Origin: Nonomuraea soli
Lineage (GTDB): Bacteria; Actinomycetota; Actinomycetes; Streptosporangiales; Streptosporangiaceae
NCBI RefSeq assembly: GCF_013761175.1
Contig: NZ_JACDUR010000005.1
Location: 964,970-1,028,969 of the forward strand
DNA length: 64,000 nt
Direction: 5' to 3'
In this document: in pieces, positions 48,946-56,955 of the stretch
Position numbering within the stretch: position 1 is the stretch's first letter
Layout of the letters: each line of letters opens with the position of its first letter
Program-made: the position numbers and the translations under genes
The notes under the pieces: model-generated
Databases searched by the model: none
What the model was told of the DNA's origin: nothing
Seen by the model: the letters and a program-made list of their open reading frames with translations, nothing else

Positions 48946-49688
48946 ACCACGCCATCGAAGTCAGGGACCTGCACAAGTCCTTCGGTTCCAACAAGGTGCT
49001 CCAGGGCATCGACTTCACCGTCGAGCCCGGCCAGGTCGTCTGTGTCATCGGCCCGTCGGGGTCGGGCAAGTCGACGCTGCTGCGCTGCGTGAACCTGCTC
49101 GAAATGCCCACCCAGGGCAAGGTCTTCATCAACGGCGTCGAGCTGACCCATCTCGACGCCGACATCGACGCCGCCCGCCGCCACATCGGCATGGTCTTCC
49201 AGCAGTTCAATCTCTTCCCCCACATGACCGCGCTCAAGAACGTCATGATCGCCCAGCAGCGGGTGCTCAAGCGCGGCGCGCAGGAGGCGGAGATCGTCGC
49301 CAGGGAGAACCTCAACAAGGTCGGCATCGGCGACAAGTGCGACTCCTACCCGGCGCAGCTGTCCGGAGGGCAGCAGCAGCGGGTGGCGATCGCCCGTGCC
49401 CTGGCCATGAACCCCACCCTGATGCTCTTCGACGAGCCGACCAGCGCGCTCGACCCCGAGCTCGTCGGCGACGTGCTCACCGTCATGCGCAAGCTGGCGG
49501 AGGAGGGCATGACCATGCTGGTCGTCACCCACGAGATGGGCTTCGCCCGCGAGGTGGCCGACCGGGTGGTCTTCATGGACGGCGGCGTGATCGTCGAGGA
49601 CGGCCCTCCCGCGCAGGTGATCGGCGACCCGCAACACGAACGCACGCGGACGTTCCTGCACCGCGTGCTCCACCCGGAAGAACGATGA
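48942..49688 (+). CDS. Amino-acid ABC transporter ATP-binding protein
   Basis: A 248-aa GlnQ-type ATPase. Walker A is GPSGSGKST (about residues 38-46), Q-loop QQFNLFPHMT, signature LSGGQQQR, Walker B LMLFDEP and H-loop TH near residue 201. Starts at ATG 48942 overlapping the permease by 4 nt. It drives the permease at 48133. Confidence 0.95.
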   Translation: MNHAIEVRDLHKSFGSNKVLQGIDFTVEPGQVVCVIGPSGSGKSTLLRCVNLLEMPTQGKVFINGVELTHLDADIDAARRHIGMVFQQFNLFPHMTALKNVMIAQQRVLKRGAQEAEIVARENLNKVGIGDKCDSYPAQLSGGQQQRVAIARALAMNPTLMLFDEPTSALDPELVGDVLTVMRKLAEEGMTMLVVTHEMGFAREVADRVVFMDGGVIVEDGPPAQVIGDPQHERTRTFLHRVLHPEER

Positions 49689-50452
49689 GATTTCCTCGCA
49701 AGACCGGTGTCCTGCTGCTCTCCCTGTCCCTGGCGACCGCCTGCGGTACGGCCGGGCAGCAGCACACCGCCCACGGCAACTCCCTGAAACTGTGCACCAA
49801 CGCCCCGTTCGACCCTTTCGAGTTCGAGCAGGACGGCACGATCGTCGGCTTCGACATCGACCTGGCAAGGCTCGTCGCCAAGGCGGCGGGCAAGCCCCTG
49901 GAGGTCGTCAACGTCGACTTCGACGCGATCTCCGACGGCAGCGCGCTGCGTGAGGGCCGGTGCGACCTGGCCGCGGCGGGCATCACGATCACCCCGGAGC
50001 GGCAGAGGCAGGTCGACTTCAGCAGGCCGTACTTCGAAGCCTCGCAGGCCCTGCTGACCCGCAAGAAGAGCAAGGTCAAGTCGCTGAAGGACGCCGACCA
50101 GGTCGGCGTGCAGACGGGCACGACCGGCCTCGACTACGTCAGGCAGGAGGGGCTGGAGCCCGTCGAGTACGACGACTCGATGGAGCAGCTGCTGGCCCTG
50201 CAGACCGACGAGGTCGACGCGCTCGTGCAGGACCGCCCGGTGGTGGCGGTGTGGCTGACCAAGTTCAAGCTCTCCGGCGAGCTCAAGCTCATCGGCAGCC
50301 TCGACACGGGCGAGCAGTACGGCATGGCGGTGCGCAAGGGCGACGACGCCCTCCTCGGCACCGTCAACCGGGCCCTGGACGCCGCCAGGCAGGACGGCAC
50401 CTACGAGCGGCTGTACAAGCAGTGGTTCGGCGGGGAGCCACCTGAGGTGTAA
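49685..50452 (+). CDS. Second amino-acid substrate-binding lipoprotein
   Basis: A 255-aa family-3 binding protein with a lipobox (LATAC, Cys at residue 20) and the binding core LKLCTNAPFDPFEFEQDGTIVGFDIDLARLVAKAAG, clearly paralogous to the first binding protein at 47294. Both end with YE(Q/R)xxxKWF. It overlaps the ATPase by 4 nt. Having two binding proteins on one permease-ATPase pair suggests two substrates or two affinity classes. Confidence 0.9.
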   Translation: MRFPRKTGVLLLSLSLATACGTAGQQHTAHGNSLKLCTNAPFDPFEFEQDGTIVGFDIDLARLVAKAAGKPLEVVNVDFDAISDGSALREGRCDLAAAGITITPERQRQVDFSRPYFEASQALLTRKKSKVKSLKDADQVGVQTGTTGLDYVRQEGLEPVEYDDSMEQLLALQTDEVDALVQDRPVVAVWLTKFKLSGELKLIGSLDTGEQYGMAVRKGDDALLGTVNRALDAARQDGTYERLYKQWFGGEPPEV

Positions 50453-50460
50453 TAGTCGGT

Positions 50461-50892
50461 ATGGACCTCACCTCTTACGCCGAGCTGGCGGTCCGGCTGG
50501 TCAACGAAGGCGGCCACCCCGAGCTGGCCGCGGTCTTCGACGCGGCCGAGCGCGGATCCGAGCAGGAGGTCGTCGAGCTGCTCAACGCCCTGCTGCGCAT
50601 CAGGCCGATCTTTCCCGAGATCTCGGGGCACGACGGGCTGGGCTGGCACCTGCACCTCAGTGACGACGGCGGCAGCGACGGCGCCGCCGAGGCCCATGTG
50701 AAGGCCGTGATGGGCCTGGCCGTGATGGTCACCGAGTTCGGCATCGGACGGCTCGGGCGCTGCCAGGACCAGAGCTGCCGCAAGGCCTTCCTCGACACCT
50801 CGTCGAACCGTTCGCGCCGCTACTGCTCCGAGCGCTGCTCCAGCCGGGCCAACGTGGCCGCCTACCGCGCCCGCCGCCGCCAGGGCGCCTGA
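50461..50892 (+). CDS. CGNR zinc-finger protein
   Basis: A 143-aa protein whose C-terminal CGNR finger (LGRCQDQSCRKAFLDTSSNRSRRYCSERCSSRANVAAYRARR) has four Cys in a treble-clef-like pattern, and an N-terminal helical stress-response (ABATE-like) region. Such proteins are proposed to be transcription regulators in actinomycetes. The start is ATG 50461, 8 nt after the binding-protein stop, without a strong ribosome site. Confidence 0.85.
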   Translation: MDLTSYAELAVRLVNEGGHPELAAVFDAAERGSEQEVVELLNALLRIRPIFPEISGHDGLGWHLHLSDDGGSDGAAEAHVKAVMGLAVMVTEFGIGRLGRCQDQSCRKAFLDTSSNRSRRYCSERCSSRANVAAYRARRRQGA

Positions 50893-50906
50893 GGAGGCTT
50901 CCCGGC

Positions 50907-51203
50907 TCACCGGCCGCGGATGCGCAGGGGCCAGTAGCGCAGCACGACACGCCCGACGATGTCGCTGACCGGACCGAAATCCCAGCTGTCGCGCCTGCCC
51001 GATGCGCGCTGGTTGTCGCTCTCCAGCCACCAGCCCTCGTCGCCGTGCCACTGGGCCCGCTTGACGATCAGCCGTTCGGGCTCCCCCGGCAGCCTGGCCA
51101 CGACGAGGTCGCCCGGCCGGATCGCCACGCGGCGCCGTACGAGAAGCCAGTCGCCCGGCACCAGAGCGGGCAGCATGGAGTCCCCTTCGACACGCACCCT
51201 CAT
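50907..51203 (-). CDS. sodX: Nickel SOD maturation protease (signal peptidase S26)
   Basis: A 98-aa S26 peptidase with the catalytic Ser in EGDSMLPAL and Lys in LIVKRAQW, and the RPGDLVVARLPGEP loop. The short size without transmembrane segment fits SodX, which trims the SodN propeptide to expose the nickel hook. ATG 51203 is chosen by length. It is divergent from sodN with a 61-nt gap, as usual, and both promoters must lie there; I found no convincing Nur palindrome. Confidence 0.88.
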   Translation of the reverse strand: MRVRVEGDSMLPALVPGDWLLVRRRVAIRPGDLVVARLPGEPERLIVKRAQWHGDEGWWLESDNQRASGRRDSWDFGPVSDIVGRVVLRYWPLRIRGR

Positions 51204-51264
51204 GGGATTAGCCTCCGCCACACGAGTAAGGTCGGTACTGGACCAAGAGGAAAGGACCTTTCTG

Positions 51265-51666
51265 ATGCTCGCACGACTGCTGCGACCCAAGCACGTGGCT
51301 TCAGCTCACTGTGACCTGCCCTGCGGCGTCTACGACCCCGCTCAGGCTCGCATCGAGGCTGAATCGGTCAAGGCGATCATGGAGAAGTACAACGCCAACG
51401 AGGACGCGGTCTTCCGCACTCGTGCGCTGATCATCAAGGAGCAGCGCGCCGAGCTGGTCAAGCACCACCTGTGGGTGCTGTGGACCGACTACTTCAAGCC
51501 TAACCACTTGGAGCAGTACCCCCAGCTGCACCAGCTGTTCTGGGAGGCCACCAAGCTCGCGGGCGCGGCCGGCGCCAAGGGCAAGGTCGACGTGGCCGAC
51601 GCCGACCAGCTGCTCTCCAAGATCGAGGAAATCTCCAAGATCTTCTGGGAGACCAAGGCCGCGTAA
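51265..51666 (+). CDS. sodN: Nickel superoxide dismutase
   Basis: A 133-aa Ni-SOD precursor. The nickel hook is HCDLPCGVY just after the propeptide (MLARLLRPKHVASA, 14 residues). The helical bundle follows (ESVKAIMEKYNANEDAVFRTRALIIKEQ). It converts superoxide to H2O2 and O2 in the cytoplasm after SodX processing. ATG 51265 follows GGAAAGGA. Confidence 0.97.
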   Translation: MLARLLRPKHVASAHCDLPCGVYDPAQARIEAESVKAIMEKYNANEDAVFRTRALIIKEQRAELVKHHLWVLWTDYFKPNHLEQYPQLHQLFWEATKLAGAAGAKGKVDVADADQLLSKIEEISKIFWETKAA

Positions 51667-51677
51667 AGGCACAAATG

Positions 51678-51712
51678 GGCCCCGGTTGGTGTTTACCAAC
51701 CGGGGCCTTTTT
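51678..51712 (+). terminator. Strong rho-independent terminator
   Basis: GGCCCCGGTTGGT (51678-51690) pairs perfectly with ACCAACCGGGGCC (51695-51707), 4-nt loop, followed by five T. It lies 12 nt after sodN. Confidence 0.93.
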
Positions 51713-51794
51713 GGCTCTTGGCGAGTCTCGCTCCGCCAACGTACCCCGCATAGCGGTAAGTTGCAGACAGCGTCACTGGACGGCTAGGAGGAAC

Positions 51795-52223
51795 GTGACT
51801 GAGGACACCGAGACCCGCGTGGGTGCGATCCGCGATGTGGTCAGCGCGCGGCTGCCGGCGGACAGCGCCTACTTGTCCGTGCTGCGCATGATCACCGCAG
51901 GACTCGCGGCCAGGATCGACTTCACCCTGGACGAGATCGAGGACCTGCGGATCGCCGTCGACGAGGCCTGCGCCATGTTGCTGGGCGAGGCGGTGCCCGG
52001 CACGGATCTGACCGCCGAGTTCGAACTCGCCGGCCAGGAGATGCAGGTGCGAGTCGAGGTCGCCACCGTGGGCAGCAGCGCCCCCAAACGCGATGACTTC
52101 GCGTGGATGGTGCTCACCGCGCTCGCCGACGAGGTCGACGCCGTGACCGACTCCCCCGACCGCATGGCGATCGTCCTGCGCAAGCGCCGAGGCGCGACGC
52201 GCGATGGGGCAGGGCCGGCGTGA
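51795..52223 (+). CDS. Anti-sigma regulatory factor (RsbW-like ATPase)
   Basis: A 142-aa GHKL ATP-binding protein. The core segments are SVLRMITAGLAARIDFTLDEIEDLRIAVDEACAMLL (N-box helix) and MVLTALADEVDAVTD, the type of small HATPase that acts as anti-sigma kinase. The GTG start has TAGGAGG 3 nt upstream. It overlaps the GTG option of the downstream sigma gene, so the two likely form an anti-sigma/sigma pair. The classic G1 and G2 boxes are weak, so ATP binding is uncertain. Confidence 0.8.
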   Translation: MTEDTETRVGAIRDVVSARLPADSAYLSVLRMITAGLAARIDFTLDEIEDLRIAVDEACAMLLGEAVPGTDLTAEFELAGQEMQVRVEVATVGSSAPKRDDFAWMVLTALADEVDAVTDSPDRMAIVLRKRRGATRDGAGPA

Positions 52224-52240
52224 CGGAAAGGATTGGAGCC

Positions 52241-53023
52241 ATGGCCACCACCAGCGAGCCCGCCGTCCCCGACCGGGTGCGAGCCCGCATGCTCTTCGCC
52301 GAGCTCTCCGAGCTCGGTCCCGACGAGCCCCGCCGGCAGCGGATCCGCGACGAACTGGTCGAGCTGCACCTTCCCCTGGTGGAGTACCTTGCCCGCCGCT
52401 TCCGCAACCGAGGCGAATGGCTCGACGACCTCACCCAGGTCGCCACCATCGGCCTCATCAAGTCGATCGACCGCTTCGACCTGGCGCGCGGCGTGGAGTT
52501 CTCCACCTACGCCACGCCCACGATCGTCGGCGAGATCAAGCGCCACTTCCGCGACAAGGGCTGGGCCGTCCGCGTCCCCCGCCGCCTGCAGGAGCTCAAG
52601 CTCAGCCTCACCAAGGCGATCAGCGAGCTCTCGCAGCGCGAGGGCCGCGCACCCACCGTCGCTGAGCTGGCCGCCTATCTCAAGATGACCGAGGAAGAGG
52701 TCCTGGAAGGCCTGGAGTCGGCCAACGCCTACTCCACCGTCTCCCTCGACGCTCCCGACTCGGGTGACGACGACGCGCCCGCCGTCTCCGACTCACTCGG
52801 CATCGTCGACGAGTCGCTCGAAGGGGTCGAGTACCGCGAGTCGCTCAAGCCGCTGCTGGAGCGCCTCCCGCCACGGGAGAAGCGCATCCTGCTGCTGCGG
52901 TTCTTCGGCAACATGACCCAGTCGCAGATCGCCAACGAGCTGGGCATCTCCCAGATGCACGTCTCACGGCTGCTGGCGCGAACCCTCGCCCAGCTGCGCG
53001 AGGGGCTGACCGCGGAAGACTAG
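52241..53023 (+). CDS. SigB/SigF/SigG-type RNA polymerase sigma factor
   Basis: A 260-aa group 3 sigma factor. Region 2: HLPLVEYLARRFRNRGEWLDDLTQVATIGLIKSIDRFDLARGVEFSTYATPTIVGEIKRHFRDKGW; region 3: RRLQELKLSLTKAISELSQREGR; region 4: RLPPREKRILLLRFFGNMTQSQIANELGISQMHVSRLLARTLAQLR. ATG 52241 has AAGGA 8 nt upstream; GTG 52220 is also in frame and overlaps the anti-sigma stop. Such factors run stress or sporulation regulons and are held by the adjacent RsbW-like protein. Confidence 0.93.
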   Translation: MATTSEPAVPDRVRARMLFAELSELGPDEPRRQRIRDELVELHLPLVEYLARRFRNRGEWLDDLTQVATIGLIKSIDRFDLARGVEFSTYATPTIVGEIKRHFRDKGWAVRVPRRLQELKLSLTKAISELSQREGRAPTVAELAAYLKMTEEEVLEGLESANAYSTVSLDAPDSGDDDAPAVSDSLGIVDESLEGVEYRESLKPLLERLPPREKRILLLRFFGNMTQSQIANELGISQMHVSRLLARTLAQLREGLTAED

Positions 53024-53406
53024 TCGCCGTAGAGGGCCTGCGTCGTCGACGGCGCCAACAGGGCGACCAGGCCTGCCAGAGCGATGACGATGAGCGGAAC
53101 GCCGATCGCCGGGCGCTCCATCAGCACCGTTCCCGCGACGGGGATGAGGAAGATCTGCGCCAGCACGCCCGGCGCTCTCCCCCACCGCTCCGCCTTCAGC
53201 AGGCCGCCGTAGGCGACCCAGAGCAGGCCGGCGCCCAGGCCGAGGCCGAAGGCCGCCTCCGCCAGCGCCGTCGTCACCACGGTCGCCTCGCCGAGCAGGG
53301 TGTTCACGGCGACGAAGCCGCCCAGGGCCAGGGCGATCACGCCCTCCAGCGCGACCACTGCGGCCGCGACCAACAGGCTCACCGGTCGTCTCACGCCCGC
53401 CACCAT
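53020..53406 (-). CDS. Small four-helix membrane protein, hypothetical
   Basis: A 128-aa protein with about four hydrophobic segments (LLVAAAVVALEGVIALALGGFVAV; LAEAAFGLGLGAGLLWVAYGGL; VLAQIFLIPVAGTVLM; IGVPLIVIALAGLVALLA). No domain recognised. It is convergent with the sigma factor, overlapping its last 4 nt. ATG 53406 is used; a GTG 12 nt later is possible. Confidence 0.75.
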   Translation of the reverse strand: MVAGVRRPVSLLVAAAVVALEGVIALALGGFVAVNTLLGEATVVTTALAEAAFGLGLGAGLLWVAYGGLLKAERWGRAPGVLAQIFLIPVAGTVLMERPAIGVPLIVIALAGLVALLAPSTTQALYGD

Positions 53407-53448
53407 ACCGCCGCCACCGGCCGCCCGCGTTTCCGGGCGACGCTCACC

Positions 53449-53575
53449 GACCGGCCACACCCCGGCGACCGGCCAACCGCGCCCTGGCGACCGCCCCAGC
53501 CACGTCCTGGCGACCGCCCGACCGCGTCCTAGCGCCGGGCCAATCGCGTCCTGGCGACCGGCCTGGCCTGCTTTT
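53449..53575. repeat. Degenerate 20-24-bp tandem repeat
   Basis: Five to six diverged units of the form GACCGnnCnACCGCGTCCTGGC follow one another upstream of the small membrane protein. From 53576 to 53737 the sequence is GC-rich without an open frame I can support, so the whole 371-nt gap holds only this repeat and a terminator. Confidence 0.6.
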
Positions 53576-53737
53576 GCGGCCGTCGTCCGGCCCTCCCTGC
53601 CCCGGCTGCCCGCCGTACGCTTCACGGCCCCGTACGGCACGCATGGGTCACCCCCGCCCGCCGCACGGGGCCGGGCTCCGTCCAGGGAGACGCCACGCCG
53701 GTGTGCGGGGCGGGCCGCCGTGACGCGCACATGAAGG

Positions 53738-53765
53738 AGCCGGCCGGGTGCGTCCCCGGCCGGCT
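53738..53765 (-). terminator. Hairpin terminator
   Basis: AGCCGGCCGGG (53738-53748) pairs perfectly with CCCGGCCGGCT (53755-53765), 12 nt downstream of the M28 peptidase stop. Confidence 0.8.
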
Positions 53766-53777
53766 CGTTTGGCTGGA

Positions 53778-55298
53778 TCAGCCGGCCCCGGTCACCGCCG
53801 GAACCGATGCCGCCGAGCGGGAGGTGAGTGCCGCCGCCTGGTCGGGAATGCCGCCCAGGTTGAAGGCGTACCGCGCCACCGAGTCGGCGATGGCGTCGGA
53901 GTCGACGTCGAGCGCCGTCAGGTTGACGTTGGCGATCGTGTCGCAGGCCTGGTGGTAGCAGACGTCGTAGGCGACGCCGGCCGTACCGCCGAAGAGCGCG
54001 GCCTCCTCGGGCGTCTTGATGCCTTCGGCACCGGTGAAGATGCCGCCGGCCGGGATGCCGACCTCGATGAACGGCCCGTAGTCGGAGCGCCCGTCGAAGT
54101 CGGTGCCGACGGTGGCCAGCCCGCGGCTGGTGAAGAAGGAGGCGAGCCGCTGCTCGATCTGCGCCGATCCGGGCGGTCCCGCCGGGGAGCCGACGGCGTC
54201 GGAGTCGTCGCCGTCGTAGAGCTTGTAGGCGAAGTTGGGCGAGGCCACCATGTCGAAGTTCAGGTAGAGCCTGATGCGCTCGCGCTGCGCCTCGGTCAGC
54301 CCTGCCACGTACTGGTCGGAGCCGAGCAGGCCGATCTCCTCGGCGGCCCAGAAGGCGTAGCGCACCTTGTGGCGGACCGGGAAGAGCTTCATCTGGAGCG
54401 CGGTCTCCAGGATGGCGGCGCTGCCGGAGCCGTTGTCGTTGATGCCGGGTCCCTCGGTGACGCTGTCGAGGTGGGCGCCGACCATGACGACGTTGTTCGG
54501 GTCGCCGAAGCGGGTCTCGGCGATCACGTTGTGGTCGGTGCCGAGCTGCAGGTTGGCGTCGACCTTGAGGCGCACGCTGGTGCCGGGGGCGGCCAGCTCG
54601 TTGCCGACGGCGAAGCTGGCGAAGACCATGGGCACGCCGGCGCGCCATTCGCCGATGTTGAGCGGGAAGGCATCGGTGCGTCCCGGCTGGCCCTCGTTGA
54701 AGACGATGACGCCCGAGGCGCCCGCGGCGCTGGCGTTGAGGATCTTCTGGACGAAGGAGCAGGTGCCGCGCTGGATGAGCGCGATGCGGCCGGCGACGAA
54801 GCCCGCGAAGTCGGACGTCTCGCAGCCGCTGGTGGAGGTGGGCGTCGGGGTGGGCGGCAGGGTGAGGTCGACTCCCTGGACCTGCGCGGTCACGTCACCG
54901 GAGGGTGAGGGCTCGAAGGTGAAGAACTCGGTGTTCGGCACGTACGACTTGGGGGCCGGGGCGGTCCTGTCCAGTAGGGGCGGGCTGTTCTCGGTCCAGC
55001 TCTCCACGAAGTTGATGGGGTTGAGCGTGACCTTGTAGCCCGCCTTGCGTAACTTGTCGGCCACGTAGTCTCGTGAGGCGTCGTAACCGGGTGAACCGGC
55101 GGCGCGGTTGCCGCCGTTGGCGTTCGCGATGGCCTGGAAGGCGTCCAGGTGCTTCTTGACGTTCGAGCCCTTGACCTGCTTCACCAGCAGTTGGGCGAAG
55201 GCGTCGTCGATGGGTCCGGCGTGGGCCGGGGTGACCATGGTGAGAGGTAGGACGAGTGCCGCGACCAGGGTTGCCGCGCGGCGTAGGTGAGTGCGCAT
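53778..55298 (-). CDS. Secreted M28 family metallopeptidase with PA domain
   Basis: A 506-aa exported aminopeptidase: signal peptide (TLVAALVLPLTMVTPAHA, cut near residue 27), an inserted PA domain (about residues 120-230, with GFVAGRIALIQRGTCSF) and the M28 zinc site. The ligands are visible as H/D in GAHLDSV, D in INDNGSG, the catalytic pair EE in WAAEEIGLLGS, D in NFDMV and H in CYHQACDT. The residues fit a Streptomyces-type leucine aminopeptidase. ATG 55298 has GGAG 6 nt upstream. It stands alone. Confidence 0.92.
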   Translation of the reverse strand: MRTHLRRAATLVAALVLPLTMVTPAHAGPIDDAFAQLLVKQVKGSNVKKHLDAFQAIANANGGNRAAGSPGYDASRDYVADKLRKAGYKVTLNPINFVESWTENSPPLLDRTAPAPKSYVPNTEFFTFEPSPSGDVTAQVQGVDLTLPPTPTPTSTSGCETSDFAGFVAGRIALIQRGTCSFVQKILNASAAGASGVIVFNEGQPGRTDAFPLNIGEWRAGVPMVFASFAVGNELAAPGTSVRLKVDANLQLGTDHNVIAETRFGDPNNVVMVGAHLDSVTEGPGINDNGSGSAAILETALQMKLFPVRHKVRYAFWAAEEIGLLGSDQYVAGLTEAQRERIRLYLNFDMVASPNFAYKLYDGDDSDAVGSPAGPPGSAQIEQRLASFFTSRGLATVGTDFDGRSDYGPFIEVGIPAGGIFTGAEGIKTPEEAALFGGTAGVAYDVCYHQACDTIANVNLTALDVDSDAIADSVARYAFNLGGIPDQAAALTSRSAASVPAVTGAG

Positions 55299-55430
55299 TC
55301 GACTCTCCGGAGGATGGATGGCAGGTGTTTCCCGCGGGTGGCGCACATCGGAACCTAACCTGACGGCGCCCGTCCGCCTATGGCATGGTCTGCCACCGTT
55401 GAACGGAGCGTGGCGGGGTAAGGGGCACTC

Positions 55431-55814
55431 ATGTCCCGGCTGACCCTGACCGGCGTCAACATCGGCGCGCCGGATCCGCATGCACTGGCCGCCTTCTATG
55501 CCGCCCTGCTCGGCTGGGAGATCTCCCGGGAGGAGGAGCACGACGTCTATCTGAGCCCGCCCGACGGCGGGCCGCGGACCCTGTCGTTCCAGCGGGAGGA
55601 GGGTTTCCGGCCGCCGGTCTGGCCGGCGCGGCCGGGAGGGCAGCAGATGATGATGCATCTGGAGGTCATGGTCGACGACCTGGAGGCCGCCGTCGCCCGC
55701 GCGGTGTCGCTGGGTGCGACGGTGGCGGACTTCCAGCCGCAGGACGACGTCAGGGTGTGCCTGGATCCGGCCGGCCATCCCTTCTGCCTCTGGCTCGGCG
55801 AGCTCAGCGCCTGA
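55431..55814 (+). CDS. VOC family protein
   Basis: A 127-aa glyoxalase-fold protein: GVNIGAPDPHALAAFYAALLGWEISREEE opens the first module and HLEVMVDDLEAAVARAVSLGATV the second, ending CLDPAGHPFCLWLGE with the metal-site Asp and His. It has no relation to the VOC gene at 12242 beyond the fold. Its last 11 nt overlap the convergent serine hydrolase. Confidence 0.88.
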   Translation: MSRLTLTGVNIGAPDPHALAAFYAALLGWEISREEEHDVYLSPPDGGPRTLSFQREEGFRPPVWPARPGGQQMMMHLEVMVDDLEAAVARAVSLGATVADFQPQDDVRVCLDPAGHPFCLWLGELSA

Positions 55815-56856
55815 AGACGGCTCCGTAGAGGTCCTCGAAGGTGGCGACGAAGTCGTTCCAGTCGCCGTTGAGGTTGCTCACCAGCACGTGGGTGGCTCGC
55901 CTGTCGCCCATGGCGTAGGTCGTGGAGCCCTGGATGTAGCCGCCGCCTCCCCAGAGCGTCAGACCGGAGGGGAGGGTCTGGCAGTAGACGCCGAGACCGT
56001 AGCGGGTGGCGGGGACCCAGTCGGCGGTCTCGACGGTGGTGAACATCTCCTTCTGGCCGGCCGGGGAGAGCAGGTCGCCGCGCAGCAGGGCGGTGAGGAA
56101 ACGGTGCAGGTCCGAGGTGGTCGAGATCATGCCGCCCGCGGCTCCGGCCCAGCTCTGGTCGACCTCGGTCACATCGTGGATCTCGGCCGGCGCGCCGTGC
56201 TCGGTGAACTTCGAGTAGTGGCGGGCGTGCGGGGCGCGGACGCCGTGGTCGTCCGCGCCGGGGAGGTAGGTGCCCTTCAGGCCCAGGGGCCGGGCGATGT
56301 GACGGTCGATCTCGGCGGCGAGCGTGCTGCCCGTGGCCTTCTCCACGATCATGCCGGCGAGGGTGTAGTTGACCTTGGAGTAGATGAAGCGGGTGCCGGG
56401 CTCCAGGGGGCTCGGCGGCTCCTGGCCGGGCAGGGCGTCGGGCAGGCCGCTGGTGTGGTTGAGCAGCTGCCTGATGTCGATCTTCGCGCTGTCGGCGCCG
56501 AAGTACTCCTCGGCGACGCCGGGCAGCCACTGGGCGAGGGTGTCGTCGAGGGAGAGCGCGCCTTCGTCCGCCAGCCGTACGACGACCACGCCGACGAAGG
56601 CCTTGGTGAAGCTGCCGATGCGGAAGTGCTCGTCCTGGCGGCGGGCCGCTCCGGAGGCCAGGTCGGCGACGCCTGCCGTACCGAACCACGGCCGTGAGTG
56701 GCCGTGTCTGAGCTCGGCGACGATGCCGGGGCCCCTGCCGTCTGCCACGGCCCACTCGAGGGCGCGCTGGACGGGACTGGGGCCGGGAGGTCCGGTCATG
56801 GTGACGGCGGTCAGGGCGAGGCCGAGCAGGCCGGCGTGAACGCGGAAGGGAGACAT
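55804..56856 (-). CDS. Serine hydrolase (beta-lactamase/DD-peptidase fold), altered motifs
   Basis: A 350-aa exported hydrolase: signal peptide-like start (LLGLALTAVTMTG) and the class C/D-Ala-D-Ala carboxypeptidase fold. The SxxK motif is GSFTKAF (about residue 79), but the second motif is YSKVNY rather than Y-x-N and the third region (LWGGGGYIQG) lacks the usual H/K-T-G, so activity may be unusual. ATG 56856 has no ribosome site; a perfect inverted repeat lies 13-37 nt upstream. Confidence 0.82.
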   Translation of the reverse strand: MSPFRVHAGLLGLALTAVTMTGPPGPSPVQRALEWAVADGRGPGIVAELRHGHSRPWFGTAGVADLASGAARRQDEHFRIGSFTKAFVGVVVVRLADEGALSLDDTLAQWLPGVAEEYFGADSAKIDIRQLLNHTSGLPDALPGQEPPSPLEPGTRFIYSKVNYTLAGMIVEKATGSTLAAEIDRHIARPLGLKGTYLPGADDHGVRAPHARHYSKFTEHGAPAEIHDVTEVDQSWAGAAGGMISTTSDLHRFLTALLRGDLLSPAGQKEMFTTVETADWVPATRYGLGVYCQTLPSGLTLWGGGGYIQGSTTYAMGDRRATHVLVSNLNGDWNDFVATFEDLYGAVFRR

Positions 56857-56868
56857 GAAGCAACCGTA

Positions 56869-56893
56869 GTTGACTAATCTGAAATTAGTCAAC
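56869..56893. promoter_or_regulatory. Operator candidate GTTGACTAAT / ATTAGTCAAC
   Basis: Perfect 10-bp arms (56869-56878 and 56884-56893) with a 5-nt spacer, between the serine hydrolase and the lipid-kinase gene. The arms contain TTGAC, so a -35 box may be covered. The form suits MarR- or TetR-type repressors; none is adjacent. Confidence 0.6.
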
Positions 56894-56955
56894 CGGAGTT
56901 GCTAACACGGGGAGGTGTCCCACCTTCGCCGCCCATCAGCGGATACCCTGGCCAT

